From Deltaproteobacteria bacterium (GTDB lineage Bacteria; Desulfobacterota; Binatia; UBA12015), in NCBI GenBank assembly GCA_016874795.1, contig VGTG01000040.1, positions 1 through 40,445 on the forward strand: DNA of 40,445 nt, given 5' to 3'. Below, piece after piece: positions 31,327 to 39,605 of the stretch. The position numbers and the translations under genes are program-made. Under the pieces are notes generated by a model. That model did not search any database. It was given only the letters and a program-made list of their open reading frames with translations, and was not told where the DNA came from. Every line of letters starts with the position of its first letter. Position 1 is the stretch's first letter.

Positions 31327-31571
31327 GCGCCGCGGCCTTCGTACGCCAAGTCCCGCAGACGGGCCCAGTCGTCCCACGACAAGCCGGGACGGAGGCCGCG
31401 ACCGCGAAACGTGTGCGTCGACAATCGCGGTTCGAGCTTCCTCTTGGACTCGCCCCGCAACGTCTCGCGAAGTGCGTCCTCGACGACCTGCTTGAGCGTC
31501 GTGCCTCGACGGGCCGCCAATCGCTTCGCACGCTCGAGGAGAGCATCGGCAATATCGATGGTCGTCTTCAT
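31323..31571 (-). CDS. vapB: VapB-family antitoxin, module 2
   Basis: 82 residues: MKTTIDIADALLERAKRLAA opens a ribbon-helix-helix domain, followed by TLKQVVEDALRETL and a tail (FRGRGLRPGLSWDDWARLR) expected to wrap the toxin. ATG 31571 gives the normal family start; GTG 31580 is in frame but would begin inside the candidate operator. Coupled to vapC-2 by a four-base overlap. Confidence 0.88.
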   Translation of the reverse strand: MKTTIDIADALLERAKRLAARRGTTLKQVVEDALRETLRGESKRKLEPRLSTHTFRGRGLRPGLSWDDWARLRDLAYEGRGA

Positions 31572-31585
31572 ATGGGCCACCCATA
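31571..31585. promoter_or_regulatory. TATGGG-CCA-CCCATA inverted repeat at the vapB-2 start
   Basis: Perfect six-base arms with a three-base centre, touching the vapB-2 start codon. Likely autoregulatory site by analogy with vapBC loci; binding is inferred. Confidence 0.45.
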
Positions 31586-31641
31586 CTGCGCGTCGCTGGG
31601 CGGTGCAAGCTGAGCGTGAGGCGCGCCGGGGGCGCTGAAGG

Positions 31642-32109
31642 TCAGGAGGCGAAGCGGCCCTGCGCCTGGAACGCCGCGACGAAGGGCGCGTAGTCGGCCG
31701 GCTGCTGCTCCGTCGTGAGGCGCCCCGGCGGGAACGTCACCCAGGGCTGTGCGCTTCGAGTCCAGATGTCGCCGACCGGCTCGACCCAGCTCGTGTCGTC
31801 GAGCGTCCCGCCGCGCAGGCTCAGGACGCCGATCGACGGCGTCTGGCCGTGCGCGATCCGGCTGCCGCAGGCGCCGCAGAACCAGCCGAACCGTCGATTC
31901 CCCGCGTCCGAGGTACACTCGACCTTCTGCGGCGTACCGGCGACGAACGAGAAGCCCTGCTCGAGGATCGTCACCGGCGTCGAGAACCCGCCGCCGCCGA
32001 TCTTCTGGCAGTTCGTGCAGTGGCAGTTGTAGACCATGACCGGCGCGAGGCTCACGCGATAACGAAGCGCGCCGCACTGACATCCGCCTTCGAGGGGGAG
32101 GGTGACCAT
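31642..32109 (-). CDS. GFA-family (glutathione-dependent formaldehyde-activating enzyme/CENP-V-like) zinc protein
   Basis: 155 residues with the GFA zinc sites: GGCQCGALRY near the start, NCHCTNCQK at about 34-42, and FCGACGSR at about 83-90, seven or more cysteines that hold two zinc ions. The family was named for S-hydroxymethylglutathione formation, but most members have unknown roles and some act on other aldehydes. ATG 32109 gives the normal length. It is a lone gene, divergent from the lipoprotein at 32180. Confidence 0.9.
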   Translation of the reverse strand: MVTLPLEGGCQCGALRYRVSLAPVMVYNCHCTNCQKIGGGGFSTPVTILEQGFSFVAGTPQKVECTSDAGNRRFGWFCGACGSRIAHGQTPSIGVLSLRGGTLDDTSWVEPVGDIWTRSAQPWVTFPPGRLTTEQQPADYAPFVAAFQAQGRFAS

Positions 32110-32179
32110 GCTCGCGTCGTTATCATCGCGCCCCGCGTGACGAAACCTGCTTGAGTTGTGGCATGTTGTGTGCCAAAAA

Positions 32180-32752
32180 ATGCGTGTGATTCCCAAACGC
32201 TTCGCGAAGTTGCTTTCGTCGACGGCTCTCGCCGCTCTTTCCGCCGCTCTGGGATGCGGCGGGGACGACGGAATCGCCACGGTCACGGCGGACGAGATCG
32301 CCGTCGCCCACACGCCGCCCGGCGGCTACGGCGACGTGATGCCGCCGCCCATCCTCGCGCGTTGCACCGAGCCTCTGGTGGACGAAGCGCCCGATCTGCG
32401 CGGCATCTGGGCGACGGAGGAGTTGCAGGTGAGCGGCGAGCCCGCTCCCCCCGAGCACGCGCTCTGGCAGCACGTCGAGCGGATCGAGCAATGCGGCAAC
32501 CGCGTCGTCGTCACCTCGACGGGCGTGATCCACGACATGCGCGCCGACGGAACCGTGGAGAACGGCGTGCACGACGTCTCTGCGATCGACTTCCGGCCGA
32601 TCGACGTCGTCGCGACCTTCGAGGACGGGGTGCTCGTCCTGCGGCCGGTCGGTGTTCCCGGCGTCGAGGTGACGCGCGAGCGCGACGGCGAAGCGCTGGT
32701 CTGGGTCTACGGACCCTTCGCCATCGTGCGCTTGAAGCGCGTCGACGACTGA
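32180..32752 (+). CDS. Small predicted lipoprotein
   Basis: 190 residues. A basic start (MRVIPKRFAKLL) and a hydrophobic stretch lead to the lipobox LGC (about residue 30), so the product should be lipid-anchored. The mature part is beta-rich (GIWATEELQVSG, NRVVVTSTGVIHDM, GVLVLRPVGVPG), resembling small beta-barrel or lipocalin-like proteins, but I do not recognise a family. ATG 32180 was preferred over TTG 32156. No clear operon partner. Confidence 0.7.
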   Translation: MRVIPKRFAKLLSSTALAALSAALGCGGDDGIATVTADEIAVAHTPPGGYGDVMPPPILARCTEPLVDEAPDLRGIWATEELQVSGEPAPPEHALWQHVERIEQCGNRVVVTSTGVIHDMRADGTVENGVHDVSAIDFRPIDVVATFEDGVLVLRPVGVPGVEVTRERDGEALVWVYGPFAIVRLKRVDD

Positions 32753-32802
32753 GCGTCCGCCGGCCCGCGGCGTACGTGGCCCGCCCTCCCGCTGGGTTCC
32801 GG

Positions 32803-32859
32803 ATGAAAATCGAATACGATCCCGAAGCCGATGCTCTCCATATCCAGATCCGGGCGTGA
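32803..32859 (+). pseudogene. DUF2283 protein, N-terminal fragment
   Basis: An 18-codon reading frame, MKIEYDPEADALHIQIRA, then a stop. This matches the start of DUF2283 proteins (about 60-70 residues, often beside toxin-antitoxin genes). The rest of the domain is missing, replaced by the hairpin at 32872-32908. Read as a remnant. Confidence 0.65.
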
Positions 32860-32871
32860 CGAGTCCCCGGA

Positions 32872-32908
32872 GGAGCGCCGGCGCAGCGCAGCGGCGCGCC
32901 GGCGCTCC
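32872..32908. terminator. 13-bp perfect GC hairpin, candidate bidirectional terminator
   Basis: GGAGCGCCGGCGC (32872-32884) and GCGCCGGCGCTCC (32896-32908) form a perfect stem with an 11-base loop, three bases after the last stop of the leftward operon (32911). No T-run. Position at the operon end supports a termination or 3'-protection role. Confidence 0.6.
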
Positions 32909-32910
32909 GC

Positions 32911-33321
32911 TCACGCCGGGTGGAAGTACGGCACGTGCGTCTCGCTGCGCGCCTCGAACTCGACTTCGACCGCCATGCCGACCGCGACCGTGTCCGGCGT
33001 ACAGCCGCGCAAGCCGGCCATCATCGTCGGGCCCTCCGCGAGCTGAATGAGCGCCACGAGGTACGGCACGTCGCCGGCGAACGCCGGCGAGAGCGGATGG
33101 CGCACCACGCTGTAGCTCCGGATCACACCGCGGCCGAGCGCGGCGAACGACTCGAGCCGCGCGCAGAGGCAGGACGAGCAGAAGCGTCGCGGCGGAAATT
33201 GCACCCGCCGGCATTCCGAGCAGCGCTGCAGCCGGAGCTCGCCGCGCCGGCAACCCTCCCAGTAGTCGCGCGTCTCCTCGGTCGGCCGCGGCACCGGCTT
33301 TCCCGCGATCTCGTCCGTCAC
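32911..33321 (-). CDS. DUF35/OB-fold zinc-ribbon acyl-CoA-associated protein
   Basis: 136 residues. The N-terminal helix (EETRDYWEGCRRGELRLQRC) leads into a zinc ribbon C34-x2-C37-x10-C48-x2-C51, followed by an OB-fold (GVIRSYSVVRHPL; PYLVALIQLAEGP). Such proteins pair with thiolase-fold partners; in cholesterol side-chain degradation the DUF35 part of ChsH2 binds and activates the aldolase Ltp2. The start GTG 33321 overlaps the thiolase-fold gene (GTGA), so the two are translationally coupled. Last gene of the operon. Confidence 0.9.
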   Translation of the reverse strand: MTDEIAGKPVPRPTEETRDYWEGCRRGELRLQRCSECRRVQFPPRRFCSSCLCARLESFAALGRGVIRSYSVVRHPLSPAFAGDVPYLVALIQLAEGPTMMAGLRGCTPDTVAVGMAVEVEFEARSETHVPYFHPA

Positions 33322-34496
33322 GCGCGCTCCCTGCCGAGGAGAAGCGTGCAATGGCTCGAGAGGACGCCGCCCTGCGCGTGCACGAGACCGATCTCCGCTC
33401 CGGCGACCTGCCGCGCTCCTGCGTCGCCGCGCAGCTGCACCACCGCCTCGGTCAGCGCGAACATCGAGCCGGGATGCCCGGAATGAGAGTGGGAGAGGAG
33501 TCCGCCGTGCGTGTTCGTCGGGAGCCGGCCGCCGAGCGCCGTGTGACCCGCTTCGACGAAGGGGCCGCCTTCCCCCTTCGCGCAGAAGCCCAGGTCTTCG
33601 AGCTCGACGATCACGACCGGTGTGAAGCAGTCGTAGAGCTCGGCGAAGTGGACGTCTGCCGGGGACAGGCCCGCCATCGCGAACGCTCGCTCGCCCGACT
33701 CCCGCGCCGCCGAGGCGACGAGGCTCGGCGCCTGCGAGATGTGCTCGTGCGAATGTCCTTCACCGGCACCGAGCAAGTACACGCCACCGCGAGGGAAGTC
33801 CTTCGCGCGGTCGGCGCGGGTCAGGACGACCGCGGCGCCGCCGTCGGAGACGAGCGAGCAGTCGAGGAGGTGCAGCGGGTCGGCGATCAGCGGCGACGAA
33901 AGCACGTCCTGCACCGTGATCTCCGCACGTTTCTGTGCGCCGGGATGGAGAGCGGCGTGCCGTCTCGTGGTGACCGCGACCGCCGCGAGCTGCTCGGGCG
34001 TCGTGCCGTACTCGTGCATGTGCGCGCGCGCGATGAAGGCGTAGAACGCCGGCACCGGCGCCCCGTACGGAGCCTCGAACTGCGGGTCGGCGGTGGACGA
34101 TTGCTGGGCGGCCGCCTGCTCGCGCGTGAGCCCGGTACGCAGGTTGTCGGCCGAGCTGATCAGGACGGTGTCGCACAGTCCGGTCGCGATGGCCGCGGCC
34201 GCGTGCTGGACGGCCGCGAAGCTTCCGGCCCCGCCCGCGGCAAGCGTCAAGCAATGGCGCGGGAAGATCCCCATCGTCTGCGCCACGAGCTCGGCGTGGT
34301 ACATGTGCGGGTCGACCATGGAGTTGGACGTGATCAAGCCGTCGATCGCGCTCTTGTCGATGCCGGCGTCGCAGAGGGCGCGGGAAGCGGCTTCGATGGT
34401 GAGGTCGATCGTTCCCCGTCCCGGGAGGAGGCCGACCTCGGTGTCGCCGATCCCCACGATCGCGACGCTGCCGCGCAGGCTCGAGTGACGACTCAT
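33318..34496 (-). CDS. Thiolase-fold protein without catalytic cysteines (Ltp2-like, likely retro-aldolase)
   Basis: 392 residues of the SCPx/Ltp2 thiolase-fold group. The GHP motif is present (SHSGHPGSMFALTEA) and so is the conserved AELYDCFTPVV. The nucleophile segment, normally N-x-x-C-S/A-S-G, reads LAAGGAGSFAAVQ with no Cys, and the C-terminal Cys loop reads HAQGGVLSSH. Claisen thiolysis is therefore unlikely. Ltp2 of steroid degraders also lacks the nucleophile and cleaves a beta-hydroxyacyl-CoA by retro-aldol reaction together with a DUF35 protein, exactly the neighbour here. ATG 34496 overlaps the hydratase stop (ATGA). Confidence 0.87.
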   Translation of the reverse strand: MSRHSSLRGSVAIVGIGDTEVGLLPGRGTIDLTIEAASRALCDAGIDKSAIDGLITSNSMVDPHMYHAELVAQTMGIFPRHCLTLAAGGAGSFAAVQHAAAAIATGLCDTVLISSADNLRTGLTREQAAAQQSSTADPQFEAPYGAPVPAFYAFIARAHMHEYGTTPEQLAAVAVTTRRHAALHPGAQKRAEITVQDVLSSPLIADPLHLLDCSLVSDGGAAVVLTRADRAKDFPRGGVYLLGAGEGHSHEHISQAPSLVASAARESGERAFAMAGLSPADVHFAELYDCFTPVVIVELEDLGFCAKGEGGPFVEAGHTALGGRLPTNTHGGLLSHSHSGHPGSMFALTEAVVQLRGDAGARQVAGAEIGLVHAQGGVLSSHCTLLLGRERA

Positions 34497-34903
34497 CCGA
34501 GCCGCACGCGCGCGCTCCCCGGACAGAGGACGTCACCCGCTTCGTTGCGGACGTGAAGCTCGAGCGAGACCTCGCCCGAGCCCTCGTCTATCGCCGTGAT
34601 CCGGCCGCCGCTGTAGAACGTACCGCCCAGGTACCCCGCGGCTCGATTCCCGTACTCGAGCTCGAGGAGGACGCCGTCGTCTCCGAGCCACTCCATGACG
34701 CACTGGCCGAGCCAGTCGCCCTGCAGCGGTCCCTGCACGACGAGCCCGGGATAGCCTTCCTGCTCCGTCGCGTACCGCTCGTCGAAATGGATCCGGTGCC
34801 CGTTCCAGAGAGCGGCGTTGTAGAAGAAGAGATCGAGGATCGTGGGGGTGTGGGCGCGCTCGGGAAGGACGTCTCCGACGCGAATGCGATCGACCTTCGG
34901 CAT
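34493..34903 (-). CDS. MaoC/HTD2-type hotdog hydratase subunit
   Basis: 136-residue single hotdog. The hydratase motif region is FYNAALWNGHRIHFDERYA followed by GYPGLVVQGPL, as in HTD2- and mesaconyl-CoA-hydratase-type enzymes, with Asn/His in place of classical MaoC Asp/His. Probably the catalytic half of a two-subunit enoyl-CoA hydratase with the gene upstream (34916-35368), giving the beta-hydroxyacyl-CoA for the aldolase (inference). ATG 34903 has GGCGGCT-type upstream sequence, no strong ribosome-binding site. Confidence 0.88.
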   Translation of the reverse strand: MPKVDRIRVGDVLPERAHTPTILDLFFYNAALWNGHRIHFDERYATEQEGYPGLVVQGPLQGDWLGQCVMEWLGDDGVLLELEYGNRAAGYLGGTFYSGGRITAIDEGSGEVSLELHVRNEAGDVLCPGSARVRLG

Positions 34904-34915
34904 GGCGGCTCGCCT

Positions 34916-35368
34916 TCAGCGCAGGATGCGCGTGGCCTTCTCGCGCAAGACGAGAACGCCTGTGTCGGTCTCCACCTCGAGCGTCACCTCGTAGAAGCAG
35001 AGCGGACCCGACTTCCCCTCCTTCTCGTACAGGTCGGTCAGCGTTCGCCGTGCCACGAGGCGGTCGTCGCAGCGGATCGGGCGGAAGTACTGCGTCTCGA
35101 TGCCGCCGGCCATCGCGCGCCGGAACGGCAAGTCCGGCAAGAGCGGGTCGATCGTGACGCCGTCGGGCGTCATCCGATCGAGCGAGACCACGTCCCAGAA
35201 GAGCGCCACGTAGAAGAGCGGCGGCGCTTCCAGGCCGTCGAGATACTTCGCGAGCCGCTGCCGCGTCGCGACGGAGTACTTCCGGATTTCGCGTCGGGTC
35301 GCGAGCTCCGTCACGGGAGGGCGCGACCGCCCGACGTGCGCGAGCATCTCCGGCGTGAGGTGGCTCAT
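34916..35368 (-). CDS. FAS1_DH/MaoC N-terminal-type hotdog subunit
   Basis: 150-residue single hotdog of the MaoC_dehydrat_N type: TRREIRKYSVATRQRLAKYL, then GGIETQYFRPIRCDDRL and LTDLYEKEGKSGPLCFYEVT. On its own such a domain usually lacks the catalytic pair and pairs with a catalytic hotdog, here the next gene. In ChsH1-ChsH2 of cholesterol degraders the same split arrangement forms an enoyl-CoA hydratase. ATG 35368 overlaps the ligase stop (ATGA). Confidence 0.87.
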   Translation of the reverse strand: MSHLTPEMLAHVGRSRPPVTELATRREIRKYSVATRQRLAKYLDGLEAPPLFYVALFWDVVSLDRMTPDGVTIDPLLPDLPFRRAMAGGIETQYFRPIRCDDRLVARRTLTDLYEKEGKSGPLCFYEVTLEVETDTGVLVLREKATRILR

Positions 35369-36912
35369 ACCTCGCGATCCCGACCCTTCCAGTACGGCGC
35401 GCGGAGCTCGCGCTTCAAGACCTTGCCGGTCGGAGCCTTGGGAAGCGCTTCCACGAAGTCGACCGAGCGCGGCTTCTGGTAGGAGGCGAGGTGCTGCCTC
35501 GCGGCTTCGATGATCTCGGCCTCGCTCGCGGCGCAGCCGGGTTTGAGGACGACGACGGCCTTCACCGCCTCGCCCCACTCGTCGTCCGGGACGCCGATCA
35601 CCGCGGTCTCCAGAACTGCCGGATGCTTGTGGATCGCTGCCTCGACTTGCGCGGAGTAGACGTTCTCGCCGCCGCTGATGATCATGTCCTTCGCCCGATC
35701 GACGATGTAGACGTATCCGTCCGCGTCCCAGGTCGCGATGTCGCCCGTCCACATCCAGCCGTCGCGAATCGTCTCGGCGGTGAGCTCGGGCTTCCTCCAG
35801 TACTCGCGCATGTTCGCGGGCGAGCGCACGAGGATCTCGCCGGTCGTCGTGCCGTCCCGCGGGATCGTACTGCCGTCGCTCGCGGCGAGGCGCACCTCCG
35901 TCACGAACCCTTCGCGCCCGCAGGAGCGCAGGCGCTCCGGGTGGACGCCAGCGAGCGCGCTCCGGTGATCCTCCTGAGAAAGAAAGGTCATCGTGGCTCC
36001 CTCGGTCTGGCCGTACCCCTGGATCAGCTCGCAGGGGAAGGCCTCGAGCGCCGCGCGAACGACGCTCGGCGGCATCGGGCCGCCGCCGTACTGGACGTTC
36101 CGCAGGCTCGAGAGATCGAAGCGATCGAAGCCCGGCTCGGCCATCATCCAGTTCAGCATCGTCGTGATGCCGAGGAACGCGGAGACGCGCTCGCGCTCGA
36201 TGATCTCGAGAGCGAGACGTGGTGCAAAGTTCATCAAGACGACCGGACAGCCGTGCGCGAGGTAGTTCATCGCGAGCAGGACCGGAATGTGGAACATCTG
36301 CCCGGTCAGCAGGTAGACGTCCTGCGGGACGATGCGCTCCGCCACCGTCTGGTTCAGCATGCCCATGGTGGCGCTGCCGTGCGTGTGGAGCGCGCCCTTG
36401 GACTCGCCGGTCGTTCCGCCGGTGTAGAGAATGAAGAAGGGGTCACCGTCGTCGGCTTCGACCGGAGAGTCGGCTTCGCCGGCGCTTTCGATCAGGCCCT
36501 CGTAGGCGCGCTCGCCGCCGCCGTAGCCGAGCCAGTGCTCGATCTCGACGCGCCGCCGAAGCTCGCTCGCCACGGACTCGAGCTCGTGCGCGTAGACGAG
36601 GGCGCGGGGTGCGCCGTTCTCGAGGATCCGCGCGAGCTCTTCCGCGCCGAGCCGCCAGTTGAGCGGCTGTGCCACCAGGCCGCGCCGGCCCGCGGCGAAG
36701 TAGGTCTCGAGGAACTCGACGCTGTTCTTCGAGAGAATCGCGACGCGGTCCCCGGGCACGAGCCCGAGGCGGCGTCGCAGGCCGTCGCCGAGCCGCCGCA
36801 CGCGGCGCTCGAGCTCGCCGAACGTCACCCGCCGGCCGGTCGTCGCGTCGACGACGGCCTCGCGCTCCGGAGCGAGACGCGCGTACTTCGCGGGGATCGT
36901 GCCGGCGTTCAT
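35365..36912 (-). CDS. AMP-dependent acyl-CoA ligase, copy 2
   Basis: 515-residue adenylate-forming ligase. ATP loop YTGGTTGESKGALHTHG at 163-179; hinge MWTGDIATWDADGYVYIVDR followed by KDMIISGGENVYSAQVE; catalytic lysine K497 (PTGKVLKREL). Close to long-chain and steroid-side-chain CoA ligases in layout. Not a recent copy of the ligase at 9081: motif residues differ throughout. ATG 36912 with a GGAATG-type context lies four bases after the SnoaL-like stop. It supplies the acyl-CoA for the hydratase/aldolase genes downstream (inference). Confidence 0.93.
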   Translation of the reverse strand: MNAGTIPAKYARLAPEREAVVDATTGRRVTFGELERRVRRLGDGLRRRLGLVPGDRVAILSKNSVEFLETYFAAGRRGLVAQPLNWRLGAEELARILENGAPRALVYAHELESVASELRRRVEIEHWLGYGGGERAYEGLIESAGEADSPVEADDGDPFFILYTGGTTGESKGALHTHGSATMGMLNQTVAERIVPQDVYLLTGQMFHIPVLLAMNYLAHGCPVVLMNFAPRLALEIIERERVSAFLGITTMLNWMMAEPGFDRFDLSSLRNVQYGGGPMPPSVVRAALEAFPCELIQGYGQTEGATMTFLSQEDHRSALAGVHPERLRSCGREGFVTEVRLAASDGSTIPRDGTTTGEILVRSPANMREYWRKPELTAETIRDGWMWTGDIATWDADGYVYIVDRAKDMIISGGENVYSAQVEAAIHKHPAVLETAVIGVPDDEWGEAVKAVVVLKPGCAASEAEIIEAARQHLASYQKPRSVDFVEALPKAPTGKVLKRELRAPYWKGRDREV

Positions 36913-36916
36913 TCCT

Positions 36917-37339
36917 TCAGTAGCTCTTGTCGAGCGACAGCAGGCGCTCGCGGAAGCGCCAGCCCTCGGAAGCTCGGACGACGGTGTCGCGGTAGACGCC
37001 GGCCGACAAGACCGCGATGCGCCCGTCCGCCGTCGCCAGCAGGGTCAGGGTGGAAACGACCACGGCGGAGTCCTGCTCTTCGGACTCGAAGAAGACGTTC
37101 GAGATCACGTGCCGGCGCTGGTCGCTCTGGGATTCGAGCGCGTCGCGGATCAGCTGAAGGATGGCGGCCCGCCCGTCATGCGGCTCGCCGAAGTCGCCGC
37201 CGCCGATCCGGAGCCGCATCCGGGCATCGACGGTGAAGCAGCTCTCCAGGACGTCGAGGCGCTTCTCGTCGTAGGCCCAGGCCGAGCGGGCGAGCAGCTC
37301 GTGGATCGTGAGCTTGTCGGCCGTTCCGAGCGCGCTCAC
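36917..37339 (-). CDS. SnoaL/NTF2-like protein
   Basis: 140-residue NTF2 fold of the bile-acid-dehydratase/ring-hydroxylating-beta-like group: IHELLARSAWAYDEKRLDVL, FTVDARMRLRI, RRHVISNVFFES, and the closing SAGVYRDTVVRASEGWRFRE. Possibly an isomerase or dehydratase. The start GTG 37339 overlaps the SDR stop (GTGA). A different SnoaL-like protein of similar type begins beyond the right edge (40342-40445). Confidence 0.86.
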   Translation of the reverse strand: MSALGTADKLTIHELLARSAWAYDEKRLDVLESCFTVDARMRLRIGGGDFGEPHDGRAAILQLIRDALESQSDQRRHVISNVFFESEEQDSAVVVSTLTLLATADGRIAVLSAGVYRDTVVRASEGWRFRERLLSLDKSY

Positions 37340-38145
37340 GACGACATTCCCAGGACGTCGGTCGTGCCGCGCCAGGCGAGGGAGCCGCCGTCGATCAGCC
37401 AAAGGATGCCGTTGACGAAGCTCGCCTCGGGGCTCGCGAGGAAGCACACGAGGTTCGCCACGTCGCGCGGCGTTCCGAGCCGCGGCACGAGATGCGACCG
37501 GATCATCATGCTCTTCAGGGCCTCGGGCTCGGGCGAGGCATCGACGAACTTCGTCACCATCATCGTCTCGACCGCCGCCGGGCAGTACGCGTTGACGCGG
37601 ATGCGATCGGGAGCGAGATCGACGGCCAGGTTCTTCGTCAGGGTCGCGATTCCCCCCTTGCTCGCGCCGTAGGCCAGGTTCTGTGGAAACCCGAGAAACG
37701 AGGCCGTCGAGCCGGCGTTGATGATCGAGGCGTTCGGGCTCTCGCGGAGAAAGGGTACGGCGTACTTCGCACAGAGGAACGGCCCGACGAGGTTGATGCC
37801 GAGAATCCTCTCGAAGGTGGCCTTCGACATGGTCTCGAGGGTGTACTCGTCGCCGATCATGCTCTCGTGCGTGCCGGCGTTGTTGTGCAGGACGTCGATG
37901 CCGCCGAGATCGGCCGCGGCGCGCGCCATCAGCGCCTGGACCTGCCCCTCGTCGGTCACGTCGCAGTGCGCGTAGTGCGCGTCGCCGCCGCTCGTGCGGA
38001 TCTCCGCCGCAGTCGCCGCGCCCGCTTCGTCGTCCACGTCGGAGACCAAGACGCGGGCGCCGCGTTCCGCCGCGACGCGCGCGGTCTCGGCGCCGATCCC
38101 CTTGGCGGACCCCGTGATGACGAAGCGTAGACCGCGAACGTTCAT
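37336..38145 (-). CDS. Short-chain dehydrogenase/reductase (SDR-5)
   Basis: 269-residue classical SDR: TGSAKGIG at 11-18, NNAG at 88-91, and S146, Y159, K163 (YGASK). D36 at the end of the second strand (VLVSDVDDE) points to NAD(H). It directly follows the carotenoid oxygenase with a four-base overlap (ATGA), so it most likely oxidises or reduces the carbonyl product of that enzyme (inference). Confidence 0.92.
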   Translation of the reverse strand: MNVRGLRFVITGSAKGIGAETARVAAERGARVLVSDVDDEAGAATAAEIRTSGGDAHYAHCDVTDEGQVQALMARAAADLGGIDVLHNNAGTHESMIGDEYTLETMSKATFERILGINLVGPFLCAKYAVPFLRESPNASIINAGSTASFLGFPQNLAYGASKGGIATLTKNLAVDLAPDRIRVNAYCPAAVETMMVTKFVDASPEPEALKSMMIRSHLVPRLGTPRDVANLVCFLASPEASFVNGILWLIDGGSLAWRGTTDVLGMSS

Positions 38146-39587
38146 TCCTTCCCCTCTCCGTCCTCGGCCCGGAACCAATTCACGTGAAAGCCGAAGGGCA
38201 GCCTTCTCGGCATGCGGACGCGCGCGATCGGGCCCGCTTCGACGTGCCGCGCGTCGACGACGCACACGTCGGTGGTGCTCTCGACGTGGTCGTGATCGGT
38301 GAAGAGCAGCCAGCCGTCGTCCTCGGCGGTACCCTGCGGGTCCGGGGCGAACACGGCCTCGCCGATGTGATGCTTCTCGCCGGTGTACCAGGTCGCGCGC
38401 GCGTTCGTTCGATCGTCGTACTTGACCAACGTGTCGAAGAGCCCGATGGTGCTCCGCTCGCCCCGGAAGCCGCACATGTAGTGGTGGCGCGTGCGCCGGC
38501 CGTTGCGACCCTCGTTGAAGCGGCAGAAGTCGCCCTCCATGTCGTCGAAACGCTCGGCCGTGGCGGTGCTGCGCGCGAGGTCGATCTTGAAGCGCGTCGC
38601 GACACCGGCCTGGGCGGAGGCGCTCGACTCCGTCAAATCGCCGTCCATGTCCATGCCGTACTGCGGGTTGGTATTGAAGGTGCCGGACACCTCGACCACT
38701 CCGTCCTCGCACCATCCGTTCCAGAAATGCTGAACGTGGCCGTTCTCGATCTCGTACCACCGCATGTCCTCCGCGCGGCCGAAGCGCGGCAGGACGCCGA
38801 GGCGGGTTCCGGCCTCCGGGGTGTACTTGACCATCGGGCCTCCCTCGGTGAGCGCGCTCATGTCGAACAGGAGCGGTGAGTCGAGAAAGACCGCGTGCTT
38901 CTCGGTGATCACGAAGTCGTGGATCATCGACGGCGCCGGCGTCGGCAGGTCGACGGCGTGGACGAGCTTTCCCTCGGCGTCGGCGACGAAGTAGCGCAAG
39001 TAGGGAGGAATGGGAGAATACGCGAAGAAGAGCATCTCCTTCGTGATCGGGTCGATCCGCGGGTGCGCGGTGATGCCGCAGGGCAGCTTGCCGTCGAAGT
39101 CACGCACGCCGAGGGTTTCGAGATCCGCCGTGACCTCCACGGGCATCCCCGTCTCGTAGAGCGCGAAGCGCCTGCCGGCGTGCTGGATGATGTTCGTGTT
39201 GGCCGGGTTCTTGATCGGCCCGGCGCCGCCGACCAGCGCCGGATCGGGAAAGCTCATCAAGTCGGCCAAGCCGGGATAGAGCGCTCGGCCGGCACGGATC
39301 TCCGCCTCGAGCATCGGCGTCCGGATCCAACGGTTCCGATACGAGACGCTTCCGTCCTTGAAATCGACGGCGTGTAGCATGCCGTCGCCGTCGAACATGT
39401 GATAGCGGCCGAGCGGCTCGAATCGCGGGTTGGGGCCGTTCTGGATGAACGTTCCACGGAGCCGATCGGGGAGCTCGCCGCTCACCCGGCACCCCGGCAC
39501 GTCGAGCTCGTCCGGGACCGGGGCCATGTGGCCCGAAAGGAACGGTTGGCGGCGTGCGTTCGTGACGAAGTTGGATGCGACGGTCAT
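38142..39587 (-). CDS. Carotenoid oxygenase (CCD/RPE65) family dioxygenase, copy 2
   Basis: 481 residues. Iron-binding histidines H175 (GITAHPR), H223 (MIHDF), H287 (VQHFWNGW) and H468 (GFHVNW) are all present; the family block is IQNGPNPRFEPLGRYHMFDG. It has the same overall plan as the copy at 1403, with shared stretches such as NRWI, FPFGFH-NW (PFGFH) and FAPDP-GTAE-DGW, yet differs at most positions; a distinct insert NTNPQYGMDMDGDLTES lies near 310. ATG 39587 is preceded by GGAGGATC. First gene of the leftward operon, divergent from TetR-2. Confidence 0.93.
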   Translation of the reverse strand: MTVASNFVTNARRQPFLSGHMAPVPDELDVPGCRVSGELPDRLRGTFIQNGPNPRFEPLGRYHMFDGDGMLHAVDFKDGSVSYRNRWIRTPMLEAEIRAGRALYPGLADLMSFPDPALVGGAGPIKNPANTNIIQHAGRRFALYETGMPVEVTADLETLGVRDFDGKLPCGITAHPRIDPITKEMLFFAYSPIPPYLRYFVADAEGKLVHAVDLPTPAPSMIHDFVITEKHAVFLDSPLLFDMSALTEGGPMVKYTPEAGTRLGVLPRFGRAEDMRWYEIENGHVQHFWNGWCEDGVVEVSGTFNTNPQYGMDMDGDLTESSASAQAGVATRFKIDLARSTATAERFDDMEGDFCRFNEGRNGRRTRHHYMCGFRGERSTIGLFDTLVKYDDRTNARATWYTGEKHHIGEAVFAPDPQGTAEDDGWLLFTDHDHVESTTDVCVVDARHVEAGPIARVRMPRRLPFGFHVNWFRAEDGEGKE

Positions 39588-39605
39588 GGATCGATCCTCC
39601 GAATT

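Noticed and set aside
33318-34496. Ordinary acetyl-CoA acetyltransferase
   Set aside because: The nucleophilic cysteine segment and the C-terminal Cys loop lack cysteine, so thiolysis is not expected.
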